Assembly (NCBI GenBank): GCA_021802365.1
Contig: JAKAAJ010000008.1
Span: 1 to 28,093, forward strand
Length of the DNA: 28,093 bases
Reading direction: 5' to 3'
Source of the DNA: Thermoplasmata archaeon
GTDB taxonomy: Archaea; Thermoplasmatota; Thermoplasmata; Thermoplasmatales; Thermoplasmataceae
Shown: piece after piece, positions 1 to 9,700 of the stretch
How the letters are laid out: each line of letters begins with the position of its first letter
Position numbering within the stretch: position 1 is the stretch's first letter
Made by a program: the position numbers and the translations under genes
Notes under the pieces: model-generated
Told to the model about the DNA's origin: nothing
What the model saw: only the letters and a program-made list of their open reading frames with translations
Database searches by the model: none

Positions 1-668
1 ATGGAGCAGAGACTGGGATCGGTACCCTCATAGTATTTATAGCGATGGTACTGGTCGCTGCAGTGGCTGCTACGGTGTTAATACACACCGCCGGACAGCT
101 GCAGCAACAGGCGCAGAGCACTGGTTCAACAACCACACAGCAGGTATCAACCGGTGTCGTTGTGCAGTCAGTAGCTGGTTTTGACTACAACACAGCAGAC
201 CCTGAAGCAGGAAATGTCTCCTGGATAGCAATATATGTCACCCTGAACTCCGGCAGTGGTCCGGTAGATCTTGGAAATTCAACACTGGCCCTTAACTATA
301 AAGGAGTTAGTGCAGACCTGAGGTATAACACCGCTGGAACGAACTTCCTGAATGCAAGTGCAAACTCCGGTTACTCAAACATAGCAGCACTTGACACAAA
401 CAGTCACTTTGTTGCCAAGAACATGAGTGCCACAAACTTCGGAGTTGTTGTCATATCGAACCCAACCGGTTCACTGACAGGCTCACACCCGGTTCTCTCA
501 CAGGGTTCCGAGGTTGCACTGCTTGTTAATGTGACAAACACATTCGGAGCAGGGTTCCAGCAGGGAAGGCAGGTATCCGGATCTCTTACACCAGAGATTG
601 GAGCACCGGGAGTGATCCAGTTCACCACGCCAGTGGCCTTCACCAGTGGAGTAATACAGCTTCAGTAA
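1..668 (+). CDS. flaB: Archaellin (major archaellum filament protein), 5' end outside window
   Basis: Filament subunit of the archaellum. The gene is cut by the left edge. Reading from position 3 the protein begins [12 protein letters not shown] and continues into the hydrophobic stretch [15 protein letters not shown], the class III signal-peptide and filament-core helix of archaellins. By analogy with other archaellins the prepilin peptidase FlaK would cut between G and A, so the mature N-terminus is encoded at about position 6 and only the short basic leader is missing. An internal ATG at 45 lies inside the core helix and is not the start. The outer domain (about residues 50-220) is rich in Asn, Gly, Ser and Thr with several N-x-S/T sequons, fitting a glycosylated surface filament. 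The stop codon lies inside an 11-bp hairpin. No peptidase gene is in the window. Confidence 0.96.
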   Translation, partial: GAETGIGTLIVFIAMVLVAAVAATVLIHTAGQLQQQAQSTGSTTTQQVSTGVVVQSVAGFDYNTADPEAGNVSWIAIYVTLNSGSGPVDLGNSTLALNYKGVSADLRYNTAGTNFLNASANSGYSNIAALDTNSHFVAKNMSATNFGVVVISNPTGSLTGSHPVLSQGSEVALLVNVTNTFGAGFQQGRQVSGSLTPEIGAPGVIQFTTPVAFTSGVIQLQ

Positions 669-677
669 GCTGTATTA
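652..677 (+). promoter_or_regulatory. Perfect 11-bp stem-loop across the flaB stop codon
   Basis: TAATACAGCTT (652-662) and AAGCTGTATTA (667-677) are perfect reverse complements separated by the 4-base loop CAGT. The stem contains the last flaB codons and its stop (666-668). No U-run follows, so it does not look like a simple intrinsic terminator. It could protect the 3' end of an abundant flaB mRNA or cause partial termination before flaC. The right arm runs into TATTATAT (673-680), about 25 bases before the flaC ATG, so an internal promoter is a competing or additional reading. Confidence 0.75.
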
Positions 678-704
678 TATCCCTCTTAATTTCAGTGATC
701 AACA

Positions 705-1190
705 ATGGGTCTCTTTGATAACATGAAAAATAAGCTGAAAATCGGGAAGAAAGAGACCACAGTCAACGTAGCTCAACAGGGAACAACAGTACCACAACAA
801 CCTATACAGCAACAACCCATGGACTCAAAGTTCATCGATGGCGTCAATCAGAGGATCAGTGCTGTTGAGAACGATGTAAGCAAAATAAACAGCACCCTTG
901 AAACAGCCAAGAGGAATATAACCGAAATGGCGGGAGAGATCAATTCACTGAAGGAGAATGTAAAAATGGTTGTCTCACTATATGAAATGGTATCCAAAAA
1001 ATTCAATCCCTTCATGGATACCACACCGGAGGAGATCAAGGAGATAACAGATGCGCTCAGGGAAGAGATTAGAGATGTCGAATCCCTGGTCAAATTTGCT
1101 GTTTCCGACCTCCGTGAACTTTACGGTGCTCCCGAAGTAGAAGACATCATTTCGGACCTTGAGCAAGTGGAGGATAGCAATGATCAATGA
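705..1190 (+). CDS. flaC: Archaellum accessory protein FlaC (ArlC)
   Basis: A 161-residue cytoplasmic protein of the FlaC/D/E group, which in euryarchaea links the archaellum motor to chemotaxis signalling and is thought to form the ring around the motor. The N-terminus is basic (about residues 1-17), followed by a Gln-rich linker (about 24-38) and a long predicted coiled coil (about 42-90). The C-terminal part carries the family hallmark LYEMVSKKFNPF (about residues 92-103). An AGTGATC Shine-Dalgarno site at 694-700 stands 4 bases before the ATG. The gene overlaps flaD/E by 11 bp. The family call is strong; the split into C versus D/E rests on the NPF motif here and on the FlaD/E domain in the next gene. 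Confidence 0.9.
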   Translation: MGLFDNMKNKLKIGKKETTVNVAQQGTTVPQQPIQQQPMDSKFIDGVNQRISAVENDVSKINSTLETAKRNITEMAGEINSLKENVKMVVSLYEMVSKKFNPFMDTTPEEIKEITDALREEIRDVESLVKFAVSDLRELYGAPEVEDIISDLEQVEDSNDQ

Positions 1191-1878
1191 GGCTTTGAAA
1201 GGATTTCTGCAGAGCAAGATAGACTCTGCAGACAGATCTATTCCAAAATTTGTACTGGAAGAGCTGAGGCAAAAAGTTCTCAACTCACCTACCAAATTCT
1301 CTAAAACTGACATAGAAACTCTCTTCAACAACCTGCAACAGAGATACACCGAAGGCCGGGAAAATTCCCTTCTGGGAAAGGTGGACAGCCTTTTCAGGGA
1401 AATTTCCAACGTGGAAAAAATGCTCTCAGGTGACAACAAGAAGAAGGCCCAGGACGAGCAGTCAGCCTCCCAGGATCAGCCTGATCTCAAGATCAAGTAT
1501 CCCTGGAAAGCCCATAGAAAGGCTAAGCTGGAAACCATAGGTGATGATGTCATTTCACTCATGGTTGCGCTCAGATGGCTGGAATTTCTGCTTGACAACT
1601 ATGGCCCTGAAAACACTGCGGATATACTTGATTACTACGAAAGTATAGGCTGGATTTCTGCTGGAGTCCGTGAACAGATGATAAAGTTCACCAAGATGAC
1701 CGGCATAATTTCACCTGTACAGGAGTACAAGATCAAGCCCACAATCCAGGACCACATTGTGACTATGCTGTTCATAGAGAAACTGAACGGCGGAGAGATA
1801 ACCAGAGATCTAATAGAGGCGCTGGAAAGAGACTTCAGAATGTTAAGAAAGGGAGTTGACGAACTGTATGGGGTTTAG
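1180..1878 (+). CDS. flaD: Archaellum accessory protein FlaD/E (ArlD/E)
   Basis: A 232-residue FlaD/E-type protein, partner of FlaC in the cytoplasmic motor-switch assembly. The N-terminal half is helical and charged with an Asp/Gln-rich linker (about residues 90-107). The C-terminal half is the conserved FlaD/E domain, starting near YPWKAHRKAKLETIGDD and including LRWLEFLLDNYG and a YYESIGWIS segment. The ATG at 1180 is preferred over an upstream in-frame TTG at 1159 because GGAGG at 1168-1172 sits 7 bases before it. The gene therefore begins 11 bp inside flaC, suggesting translational coupling. The reading frame ends 11 bp inside flaF. Confidence 0.9.
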   Translation: MINEALKGFLQSKIDSADRSIPKFVLEELRQKVLNSPTKFSKTDIETLFNNLQQRYTEGRENSLLGKVDSLFREISNVEKMLSGDNKKKAQDEQSASQDQPDLKIKYPWKAHRKAKLETIGDDVISLMVALRWLEFLLDNYGPENTADILDYYESIGWISAGVREQMIKFTKMTGIISPVQEYKIKPTIQDHIVTMLFIEKLNGGEITRDLIEALERDFRMLRKGVDELYGV

Positions 1879-2284
1879 TTACGTTGTAGCTGTGGCAATA
1901 CTGCTAAGCTCTTCCCTAATTTTTTTTGGAGTTATTTATTCCGATTACGTCCATACCAATACCGAAATTTCGCAATCAGAGCAGGGTCAGAGCCAGAGGA
2001 TGTATGATATGATAAACTCGAAAGTTAATATAACAGAGGCACTTGAGGCCGGAAACTCAAGCCAGAAAAATGTTACGATCAACCTGGTCAATTCAGGCAG
2101 TGTGACCCTGTACCTGAATCAGACCAATGTCCTGGTAAACGGGACAATTCATCCATTCAATTTCACCAGGGAATATCTGTTCCCTCTTCAGAATGAAACT
2201 ATCAGTTTCACCACCTCTCTTCAGCCTGTTGAGGTGGAGATAGTGTTCAACACTGGATACAAGGCATACGTGGAGGTAAGATAA
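1868..2284 (+). CDS. flaF: Archaellum stator protein FlaF (ArlF)
   Basis: A 138-residue monotopic membrane protein. One N-terminal transmembrane helix (about residues 4-24) has the class III-like run of small hydrophobic residues. It is followed by an extracellular beta-rich domain with several sequons (NIT, NSS, NVT, NQT, NGT, NFT, NET). FlaF of other archaea binds the S-layer in the pseudoperiplasm and works as a stator with FlaG, and the order flaF-flaG-flaH supports the call. The ATG at 1868 (MGFSYV) is preferred to the TTG at 1856, since it places the hydrophobic helix at the N-terminus. It overlaps flaD/E by 11 bp. Confidence 0.88.
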   Translation: MGFSYVVAVAILLSSSLIFFGVIYSDYVHTNTEISQSEQGQSQRMYDMINSKVNITEALEAGNSSQKNVTINLVNSGSVTLYLNQTNVLVNGTIHPFNFTREYLFPLQNETISFTTSLQPVEVEIVFNTGYKAYVEVR

Positions 2285-2285
2285 A

Positions 2286-2744
2286 ATGGGTTCAATGGGA
2301 ACTTCGGAGATGATTTTCTTCATTGCCACACTTGTGGTGAGCATTGCAGTTGTCGGAGTGCTTGGAGCCCAGACATCACATATAGCCCTGGGTATGGAGA
2401 ACTCAGCCAAGAACACCAACAGCCAGATTCAGAATGAATTTGAGATCATAAATGACCCATCCATGATTCCATACCATAACGGCACCTACACATTCTATGT
2501 GAAGAATACAGGAAGCGATGGATTCTTCTTCACAAATAACTCGGTGACTGTACTGATTAACGGAACAGTTATTCCCGATTCGGTTTTGCTGTTCGTTTCT
2601 CCGGGAAACAGCGGAGAACTGGAGCCAGGACAGGTTGGTACCCTGTACATATCCACACCTATCGGGCCCGGATATAACCAGCTGTCCCTTATACTTGAAA
2701 GCGGTGTTCAGGGTACATTCACTTTCCAGTCAGGGGTGTCCTGA
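2286..2744 (+). CDS. flaG: Archaellum stator protein FlaG (ArlG)
   Basis: A 152-residue monotopic membrane protein, partner of FlaF in the archaellum stator that contacts the S-layer. The N-terminus GTSEMIFFIATLVVSIAVV resembles the S-E-M-I-x-F-I start typical of FlaG, with a transmembrane helix at about residues 9-27. The rest is an extracellular immunoglobulin-like beta domain with sequons (NGT, NNS). It begins one base after the flaF stop; ATG 2286 and ATG 2295 are both possible. It is followed 2 bases later by flaH. The position between flaF and flaH makes the assignment firm. Confidence 0.9.
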   Translation: MGSMGTSEMIFFIATLVVSIAVVGVLGAQTSHIALGMENSAKNTNSQIQNEFEIINDPSMIPYHNGTYTFYVKNTGSDGFFFTNNSVTVLINGTVIPDSVLLFVSPGNSGELEPGQVGTLYISTPIGPGYNQLSLILESGVQGTFTFQSGVS

Positions 2745-2746
2745 TC

Positions 2747-3418
2747 ATGTATCTGGATTTTTCCATCCAGGGAGACGAACTTGACAGAAGAATGGGGGGA
2801 GGGCTCTACATAGGGCAGATAGTTACTATTCAGGGTGGAAGCGGTGAGGGCAAAACACTTCTCTGTCTTCGTCTGGCATATGGAATGATAAAGCATGGCG
2901 CAACTGTGGCCTATGTGTCTTCACAGTTTCCCATAAGGGAATTCATTTCGGAGGCTGAATCCCTTGGATATCCGATGTTCAATGAGATACTTGCCGGACA
3001 GGTCTCCTTCATAACTTCCGTTTTCCTGCTGAGAAAGTCCAGGAGAGCAACACTTGATGAACTTCTCAGCCTGGAAGAGGTTAAGGCAAAGCAGGTTCTG
3101 ATAATCGACTCAATGCATTCTGGGATGTTCAAGGACTTTGATGTGGTGGATTACTTTGCAAAACTGAGGAAATTTTCTGAGGGTAGGATAGTGATAACCA
3201 CACTCAATCCTTCCGATATAGATCCTTCAAGCATGAGCAAGATCAGGGAACTTTCCACAACGATCATAAACCTCACTTCCAAGGAACTTGCAGGAGAGCG
3301 AAGACATGGGATAGACCTGATGAAGTACCCAATGGCGTTGAAGTCATTTCAGCAGGCAATCCCTTTCAGGATAGAGCCCGGAAGAGGACTCATAGTGGAG
3401 ATATCCAGCGTTTCGTAG
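2747..3418 (+). CDS. flaH: Archaellum motor ATP-binding protein FlaH (ArlH)
   Basis: A 223-residue RecA/KaiC-like nucleotide-binding protein of the archaellum motor. The P-loop GGSGEGKT is at residues 30-37 and a Walker B-like strand VLIIDS follows at about residues 111-116. FlaH of other archaea binds ATP and docks as a ring on FlaI. The length matches the family (about 220-240 residues). The start directly follows the flaG stop and the gene leads into flaI after 8 bases, consistent with a single polycistronic message. Confidence 0.96.
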   Translation: MYLDFSIQGDELDRRMGGGLYIGQIVTIQGGSGEGKTLLCLRLAYGMIKHGATVAYVSSQFPIREFISEAESLGYPMFNEILAGQVSFITSVFLLRKSRRATLDELLSLEEVKAKQVLIIDSMHSGMFKDFDVVDYFAKLRKFSEGRIVITTLNPSDIDPSSMSKIRELSTTIINLTSKELAGERRHGIDLMKYPMALKSFQQAIPFRIEPGRGLIVEISSVS

Positions 3419-3426
3419 GTGATTAG

Positions 3427-5046
3427 ATGGTTGAATTTGTGGTATCGGATACAATCGAGGTTGCAGTGCAGAGAAATCCGCACCTGGGAAGATACATTGA
3501 TGAATACAGGATGCTCACCCAGAGAACACCCTCATTCATTCCAGCTCCAGATAATTCCCTGAGGGATATAGCCAACATTGATGTAATATATCCAGTGGGA
3601 GACCCCATTTTCATCCATATATACATGGAGAACGATGCTAAAGTCTACCAGCCCATAGAGCCCACGCTTTCACTGGAGGAGCAACTCTTCATGGAGGATG
3701 TAATGTCGGTAATACTGAACTTTGCATCAGATTACCCTCCTCCGGAAAATGAGGCGATTCTTGAGAAGAATCTGGACGAGATTTTCGCCAAAATATTGAA
3801 GATCGGCTCTGCAAATAAAATTAAGGGAACCAATGTCACTGTCCTGGCATCTTTCAAAGACCGCCTCATATACAACATTAAGAGAGAAGTTCTTGGGCTA
3901 GGGCCCATTGAGCCTCTGATCAGGGATTCCAATATTGAGGATATAAGTGGAATTGGCGCACATGACATATTCATAGTGCACAAAATTCTTGGATCACTGA
4001 AAACCAAGATCACATTTGGAGATAACGACAGGCTTAGCTTGTACAGTAAGAGGCTTAGTGAACGGGTTGGAAGACCTGTAAGTGATAAGACGCCCATAGT
4101 GGATGCAACGTTGCCTGACGGTTCAAGACTTTCCATTGTGTACAGTTCAGATGTATCTGCAAGGGGACCCAGCTTCACAATTAGAAAGTTTGCAGATATC
4201 CCGATAAGTATAGTGCAGCTGGTACGCTACAATACAATGTCAGCTGAGGAAGCCGCATATCTGTGGCTTGCTCTGGAATATGGCCAGAGTGTATTTGTCT
4301 GCGGGGAAACCGCCAGCGGTAAGACAACAGTGGTGAATGCCATGATTCCATTCATAAGGCCTGAATCAAAGATATTCAGTGCTGAGGATACACCTGAAAT
4401 AAGAGCACCTCAGGATGCATGGCAGCAGCTGGTTACAAGAGAGAGGGGTGCAGAAGAGAGCAGGGTCACACTGTTTGATCTTCTTAAGACTGCACTGAGG
4501 TCCAGGCCTAACTACATCATAGTAGGGGAAATAAGAGGGGCAGAAGGATCCATGGCATTCCAGGCCATGCAGACTGGACATCCGGTTATATCCACGTTTC
4601 ATGCCGCATCTGTAAGGAAGATGATTCAGAGATTCACAGGAACACCCATTAACATCCCTGTGACCTTCATGGATAACCTTAACATAGCTCTGATACAGCA
4701 GGCTGTATATGTAAACGGGAAATTTCTCAGGAGGACAACAAGCATCAATGAAATAGAAGGTTATTTTGAAGAGCTGGGAGGTGTCTCCACAAAACAGGTC
4801 TTCCAGTGGGACCCCACAACAGATCAGCATGTGTTCAGGGGGCTAAACAACAGTTACATACTGGAGAAGAGAATAGCAGAAACTGCCGGTATGCCTGATC
4901 CAAAAATGATTTATGAGGAACTGTTCAAGCGAGCAAGGATCATTGAGATGATGCTGAAGAACAACATTTTCTCATATTACAAGGTCTTCGATCTGATCAA
5001 GACATTCTATCAGAAAGGGGAAGCTGCAGCCCTTTCATTCAGGTGA
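3427..5046 (+). CDS. flaI: Archaellum assembly and rotation ATPase FlaI (ArlI)
   Basis: A 539-residue secretion-superfamily hexameric ATPase that drives both filament assembly and rotation. The Walker A motif GETASGKTT is at residues 293-301 (K299), an Asp-box region follows (SAEDTPEI), and the Walker B-type IIVGEIRGAEG is near residue 365. A later STFHA sequence fits the His box. The N-terminal domain (about residues 1-230) is the FlaI-type membrane-proximal domain. Length is typical. It lies between flaH and flaJ, as expected, and its stop codon overlaps the Shine-Dalgarno site of flaJ. Confidence 0.97.
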   Translation: MVEFVVSDTIEVAVQRNPHLGRYIDEYRMLTQRTPSFIPAPDNSLRDIANIDVIYPVGDPIFIHIYMENDAKVYQPIEPTLSLEEQLFMEDVMSVILNFASDYPPPENEAILEKNLDEIFAKILKIGSANKIKGTNVTVLASFKDRLIYNIKREVLGLGPIEPLIRDSNIEDISGIGAHDIFIVHKILGSLKTKITFGDNDRLSLYSKRLSERVGRPVSDKTPIVDATLPDGSRLSIVYSSDVSARGPSFTIRKFADIPISIVQLVRYNTMSAEEAAYLWLALEYGQSVFVCGETASGKTTVVNAMIPFIRPESKIFSAEDTPEIRAPQDAWQQLVTRERGAEESRVTLFDLLKTALRSRPNYIIVGEIRGAEGSMAFQAMQTGHPVISTFHAASVRKMIQRFTGTPINIPVTFMDNLNIALIQQAVYVNGKFLRRTTSINEIEGYFEELGGVSTKQVFQWDPTTDQHVFRGLNNSYILEKRIAETAGMPDPKMIYEELFKRARIIEMMLKNNIFSYYKVFDLIKTFYQKGEAAALSFR

Positions 5047-5051
5047 TAATT

Positions 5052-6731
5052 ATGGCAATGGGAGAAACAAGGAGCATTGGCCAGACAAAGGGTATGGGCC
5101 TATTCAACGGCATTGAGTTTTCAAGAAAGGATGTGGGGATAATAGTGGCCCTGACTCTTGCTACTGCGACTCTCCTTATGGTTTTCTTCCTGACATATTC
5201 CATCTATTTCGCTATTGGTGCCGGGGTTGCAGGATCGGCCATGTTCTACAAGTTCATGAAACCCATTCTTCAGAGGGATTCAGATCGGACAAACATAAAC
5301 TCGAATATCCCCTTCTTTATTACATCATTCGCAACACTATCAGTGAGCGCTGCAAACAGAATAGACATAGTGGATATACTGTCCAGAAAAGATAAGCTGG
5401 GAAGACTGGCAAAGGATATGGAGAAACTCCACAATCTTGTGAAGAACTGGAGACGTGGCCTTTCAGAAGCGGCGATGTTTCTCTCAAAAAAGACACCAAG
5501 TGAGGTCTTTGAGGACTTTCTTTCGAGGTTCGGTCATGCAATTGACAGTGGACAGGACTTTGAGGAATTTGTTAAAAATGAGTCGGAGACTGTTATGAGC
5601 AACTTCGAAACTTCATATATCTCAGCTCTCTACAGTTTCGACCTCTTCAAGGACCTTTATGTTTCCATGCTTCTTGCTTTTGCATTCCTGATCACTTTCG
5701 TCATGATAATGCCTGTTCTCATATCTATAAACATACTTGACGTGCTCACTTTGAGCCTTGTAGCAATTATTTTGGGAGAGGCCATGCTCACATACGGAAT
5801 CAAGATAGTTCTCCCAAACGACCCAATATGGCATGATACGGGAATAAAGACCCCCCTGCAGCTTGAACTGAGGAGGGCAATGATATTGGCCCTGATTGCA
5901 TGTGGAGCAATTGCAGCTGCTGTTATTGCCCTGAAGCTTTACGACAGGATTCCTTTCTATTTTGCAATAACCATGGTAATCACTCCACTTGCCTATCCTG
6001 GTTACCTCGGATCTAACGCAGAAAAGAAGGTTGCCAAAAAAGACGATATGTTTGGAAGTTTCATAAGGGCTCTATCCGGATCTGCTTCAGCCAGAGGGAA
6101 CATGGTCATAGATGCCCTGAAGTCAATAGTGCTCCACGATTTTGGAACACTCACCAGGGATGTAAGGGATCTTTACAGAAGGCTAGTTTACAGGATAGAC
6201 AGCATAAGGTCCTGGAAATATTTCAGTGCAGATACAGGATCACACCTTATTGAGGTCTTTTCCGAGAGTTTCGTTGAGAGCATTGATCTTGGGGCGGATG
6301 CGGCAGAGGCAGGAAAGGTTGTTGCAGACAACTTTGACCGTGTCGTGAGAATGCGGAAAAGGAGACATGCCTCAGTCAGCAGCTATGTTGGAGTTCTTTA
6401 CGGCATAACAGGAGGCCTGGCATTCTCACTTGCCATTTCATTCGGTGTCCTGGAAATCATCAACAAGGTATTCGCATCATTCGACGTCTCAACCCTGAGT
6501 GATTTTGGGATATTTGTTTCGCAGCCCCCCAGTGCAATAATAGAGATTGAGGCGTTCCTCGTGGTGATTCTGCTCGTTCACTCTTTTATTGCCGGAACCG
6601 CCCTGAAAGTTGCAGACGGAGGAAAAGTAACACATGGTTTACACCATTTTGTTATCATGAGCTGGATAGTTACTGCAACACTTTATGGAACTCTCTACCT
6701 GACATCAATAATGCTATCCGGTGCACTTTGA
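5052..6731 (+). CDS. flaJ: Archaellum platform membrane protein FlaJ (ArlJ)
   Basis: Polytopic membrane platform of the archaellum, homologous to T2SSF/TadC proteins, on which FlaI acts. About nine hydrophobic segments are visible: two near the N-terminus (about residues 30-75), four in the middle (about 205-320) and three toward the C-terminus (about 440-560), with large cytoplasmic loops between them. The loop at about 330-430 is basic and contains the conserved repeat-like F-domain. I place the start at ATG 5052 (559 residues) because AGGTGAT at 5041-5047 is an ideal Shine-Dalgarno site 4 bases before it. A GTG at 5043 overlapping the flaI stop is the alternative. It is the last gene of the archaellum operon. 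Confidence 0.94.
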   Translation: MAMGETRSIGQTKGMGLFNGIEFSRKDVGIIVALTLATATLLMVFFLTYSIYFAIGAGVAGSAMFYKFMKPILQRDSDRTNINSNIPFFITSFATLSVSAANRIDIVDILSRKDKLGRLAKDMEKLHNLVKNWRRGLSEAAMFLSKKTPSEVFEDFLSRFGHAIDSGQDFEEFVKNESETVMSNFETSYISALYSFDLFKDLYVSMLLAFAFLITFVMIMPVLISINILDVLTLSLVAIILGEAMLTYGIKIVLPNDPIWHDTGIKTPLQLELRRAMILALIACGAIAAAVIALKLYDRIPFYFAITMVITPLAYPGYLGSNAEKKVAKKDDMFGSFIRALSGSASARGNMVIDALKSIVLHDFGTLTRDVRDLYRRLVYRIDSIRSWKYFSADTGSHLIEVFSESFVESIDLGADAAEAGKVVADNFDRVVRMRKRRHASVSSYVGVLYGITGGLAFSLAISFGVLEIINKVFASFDVSTLSDFGIFVSQPPSAIIEIEAFLVVILLVHSFIAGTALKVADGGKVTHGLHHFVIMSWIVTATLYGTLYLTSIMLSGAL

Positions 6732-6762
6732 ACCCTTCACTTGAAAAAATACACAAAAAAAA

Positions 6763-6770
6763 TTTATATG
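6763..6770 (+). promoter_or_regulatory. TATA box for the giant repeat-protein gene
   Basis: TTTATATG preceded by a purine-rich AAAAAAAA tract (BRE-like). Its centre is about 25 bases before the ATG at 6791, so transcription should begin at or next to the A of the start codon, giving a leaderless mRNA separate from the archaellum operon. Confidence 0.7.
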
Positions 6771-6790
6771 CTGTACTGACTTAAGAGCCG

Positions 6791-9700
6791 ATGGCCGATC
6801 CGTCTCCGGAATCGGAGCTTAACAATAGCCTGTCCTCCCTTGTCAAGAGACTGGGAGACAGAGTTGAGGTCTCACCTCAGGAAGCATCGGAAGAGTTTCT
6901 TGATGCGGTTAGGAGAAACCCTAAACTTGTTTCCGATAATTTTAATGATTCGATAGGGCTGATTGATGCCTTAAAACTGCCATCCCCTGTGCTTTTGAAA
7001 ATTCTTTCAGGGCTCTCAGAAATTTTTCCGGATAACCAGGAAATAAACCGGGTTATTATTAGATTCATGCTTGATAATTCACTGTTTGAAGCTGCGGCAT
7101 CCCTTGCTACTGAAAGATCTTATCTTTTGAAGGAACTCGCAGATTCAGATATTGATCAGCAGAAGATAGGACAGGATACCCGGTGCAGACTTGTGCTTGC
7201 CATGGCTAGGGCACAGATATTTTCTGAACACATGATAGAGATTGCTGCCAGCCTTTCCCCTGATTCTGATTCATTATCTGAAATTCTGAAGCTGATGCTG
7301 GAAAACAGGAAGTATGAGGAAATCCTTTCACTGTTCGGAAAAGTACCGGAAGTTGCAGAATTACCGGAAAACTTCATGACTGTACTTCTGGCAATGAAGG
7401 AATCTGGTCACAATGATGATGTTGCAAATTTTCTGAGGAAGAAAGGTGTCAGTAACCTCAAGAGCCTGGATTCTCTGAGGACCGCAGCTGAGATTGCGTC
7501 CACTACAGGTGACCCTGAGATTTTTGATTCCATAATCAGGGATTGCCTGACCATGTTCCCTGACGATTTCATGCTGCTTGAAATCAAAGCATCGTTTCTT
7601 CTTGAGCATGGAGACAGAAATCAGGCGTTCATTATTCTGAAAGACCTCTTTGACCGGGGATCTCTTGATGATGCAATGAGAACAAAGCTGATTGAGCTTG
7701 CATGGGACCTGAAGCTCTATGATGAGTGCCTGCAGATAATTTCCAGAATGGATGATGATTTTAAAAATCCTCACATATATTCAATTGCTGCGAACTGCTT
7801 TCTTGAAACAGGAAGATTCCAGGAGGCCCAGAATTTAATTTCAACTGCTATAAAACAATATCCTGAAAATGAGGAAATCAAATATCTCCGATACAGATTA
7901 ATGAAAGACCTGCAGAGGCAGAACGAGGCATATGAAATAGCTCTGGAGCTTGTTAAAACGGGTTCACGGCTGGAAGACGTGATCTCATATCTGTTCAACT
8001 GGCTTTACTCCCTTGGTGAATACCAGGATATTCTTGATCTGTACAGAAAATTCGAAATAGACTCTCCCCTAAATATTCACTATATAGTTGCATCTTTTGT
8101 TTCTCTGAAGGAAGCGGGTGAAGCTTTGAGTCTCATAAGGAAGTATCCTGATGTCCTTTATTCCCCGCTTCTGGTTGATTCGATCTTTTATAATTTCAGG
8201 GATGAAAGTGAGATCTCAGAACTGGAAGATTTAGTGCCTGAGGATGATCATATCCTGAATATGGTTCTGAGGAGGCTCAGAGGCATGTTTCCAAGGGACC
8301 GTGTTCCGGTAAACATCTCAGAATACTCAAGATCCAGGGCTTGCTGCTTCATTATAGCATATCCGCATTACAATTCAGATTCACCCGAAATAGATGAGGG
8401 GGTAAGGACACTGCTGGCAGGAAGGAATAATGCGGAGATACTTGATCTGCTGGAGACTGTGCATACAATAAGGACTACAAGAAAGTCCCCGGGATCAATA
8501 CTCGACAGCCCCAAGTTTCTTTTTCCAGTAACAACGGCAATTTTAAATTCCGATATGACTGATCAGGCTGAGAATAACCTTCTCAGGTCAGAGCATGTCG
8601 ATTCTGATCCATTCTACTCCTATCTGAGGCATCAGATAGAGTTCAGGAGGGAAAACTACTCAGGAGCCAAGAAGTTTCTTTCCAAATCAATATCCCGACT
8701 TGACAACCTTCAGTTTCTTCAGGATGCCATAGTTCTATCAATTCGAACGGATGATGCTGACGACCTTGACAAATACCTCCATATGATTGAGGAGAAATAC
8801 TGGTCAGGAAATCTAAACCAGAAACTTATACATGACGAACTTATCAGAAGCGGAAACTGGGACCTTGCGGAACCAATTCTTTTTTCTCTGGAAAAATGGG
8901 GTCTTGAAGGCCATGACTATTACAGAATTAAAAGGGATTATCTTCTTGCACAGGGCAATTTGAAGGAGGCAGGAAAAGCTTCATCAGAGATTTTCAGGAT
9001 TTTGAACTATACAATGTTTGACGTGAAGAAGCATATTGAAATTCTCATGAAGTCTGGAACTGAGTCAGCAATTGAGAATTTTCTGGATGATATTGAGGCA
9101 GGCGGAGCTCCTTCAGAGGTATACCTAATCCATGGTGACATTCTCTTCCGGAAAGAGGATTTCAGGGGAGCTATAAAGGAATATGAGAGGGCAGAGTCAC
9201 AGGGAACAGATCTTAAGGGAAACAGAAATTACATTCAGGCCCTTATTGAATCAGGCATGGATTCAAAGGCAGAAGCAATGATGGGAGATTCAAACGACCC
9301 TTTCATACTCATCAGGCTTTATCAGAAAACACATAAAATTCAGGAATCTCTTGCGCTTCTTAAGAAGTACAGAACTGAAGCGGAAAGGTATGAGGACCTT
9401 TACAGATTTGCAGCCACTAAATTGTGGTACAACACAGAGATAAGGGACCTTCTGAATGATATTTTCAGGGAGAAGGGTTATCTTTTCCTTGGAAAGATAC
9501 TGGCGAGGAATCTGTTTGACGAGGGAGATTCTGATGGAGCAATCAGAATTGTGAGAAATCTTGCAAAAAACTATCCACAGAACATGGAAATACGGAGATT
9601 ACTTATCGATTCTTATGTAAAGGCGGGATTGAGAGACGAGGGCATTTCACTCATACTGGATTCGCTTGCCCACTTCCCGGAGAATTCAGATAAAATGCCC

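Noticed and set aside
4366..4830. Long ORF antisense to flaI (154 codons), and similar antisense ORFs in flaG, flaH and the repeat-protein gene
   Set aside because: They mirror codon structure of strong sense genes, are Cys/His/Pro-rich in an unnatural way and have no own signals.
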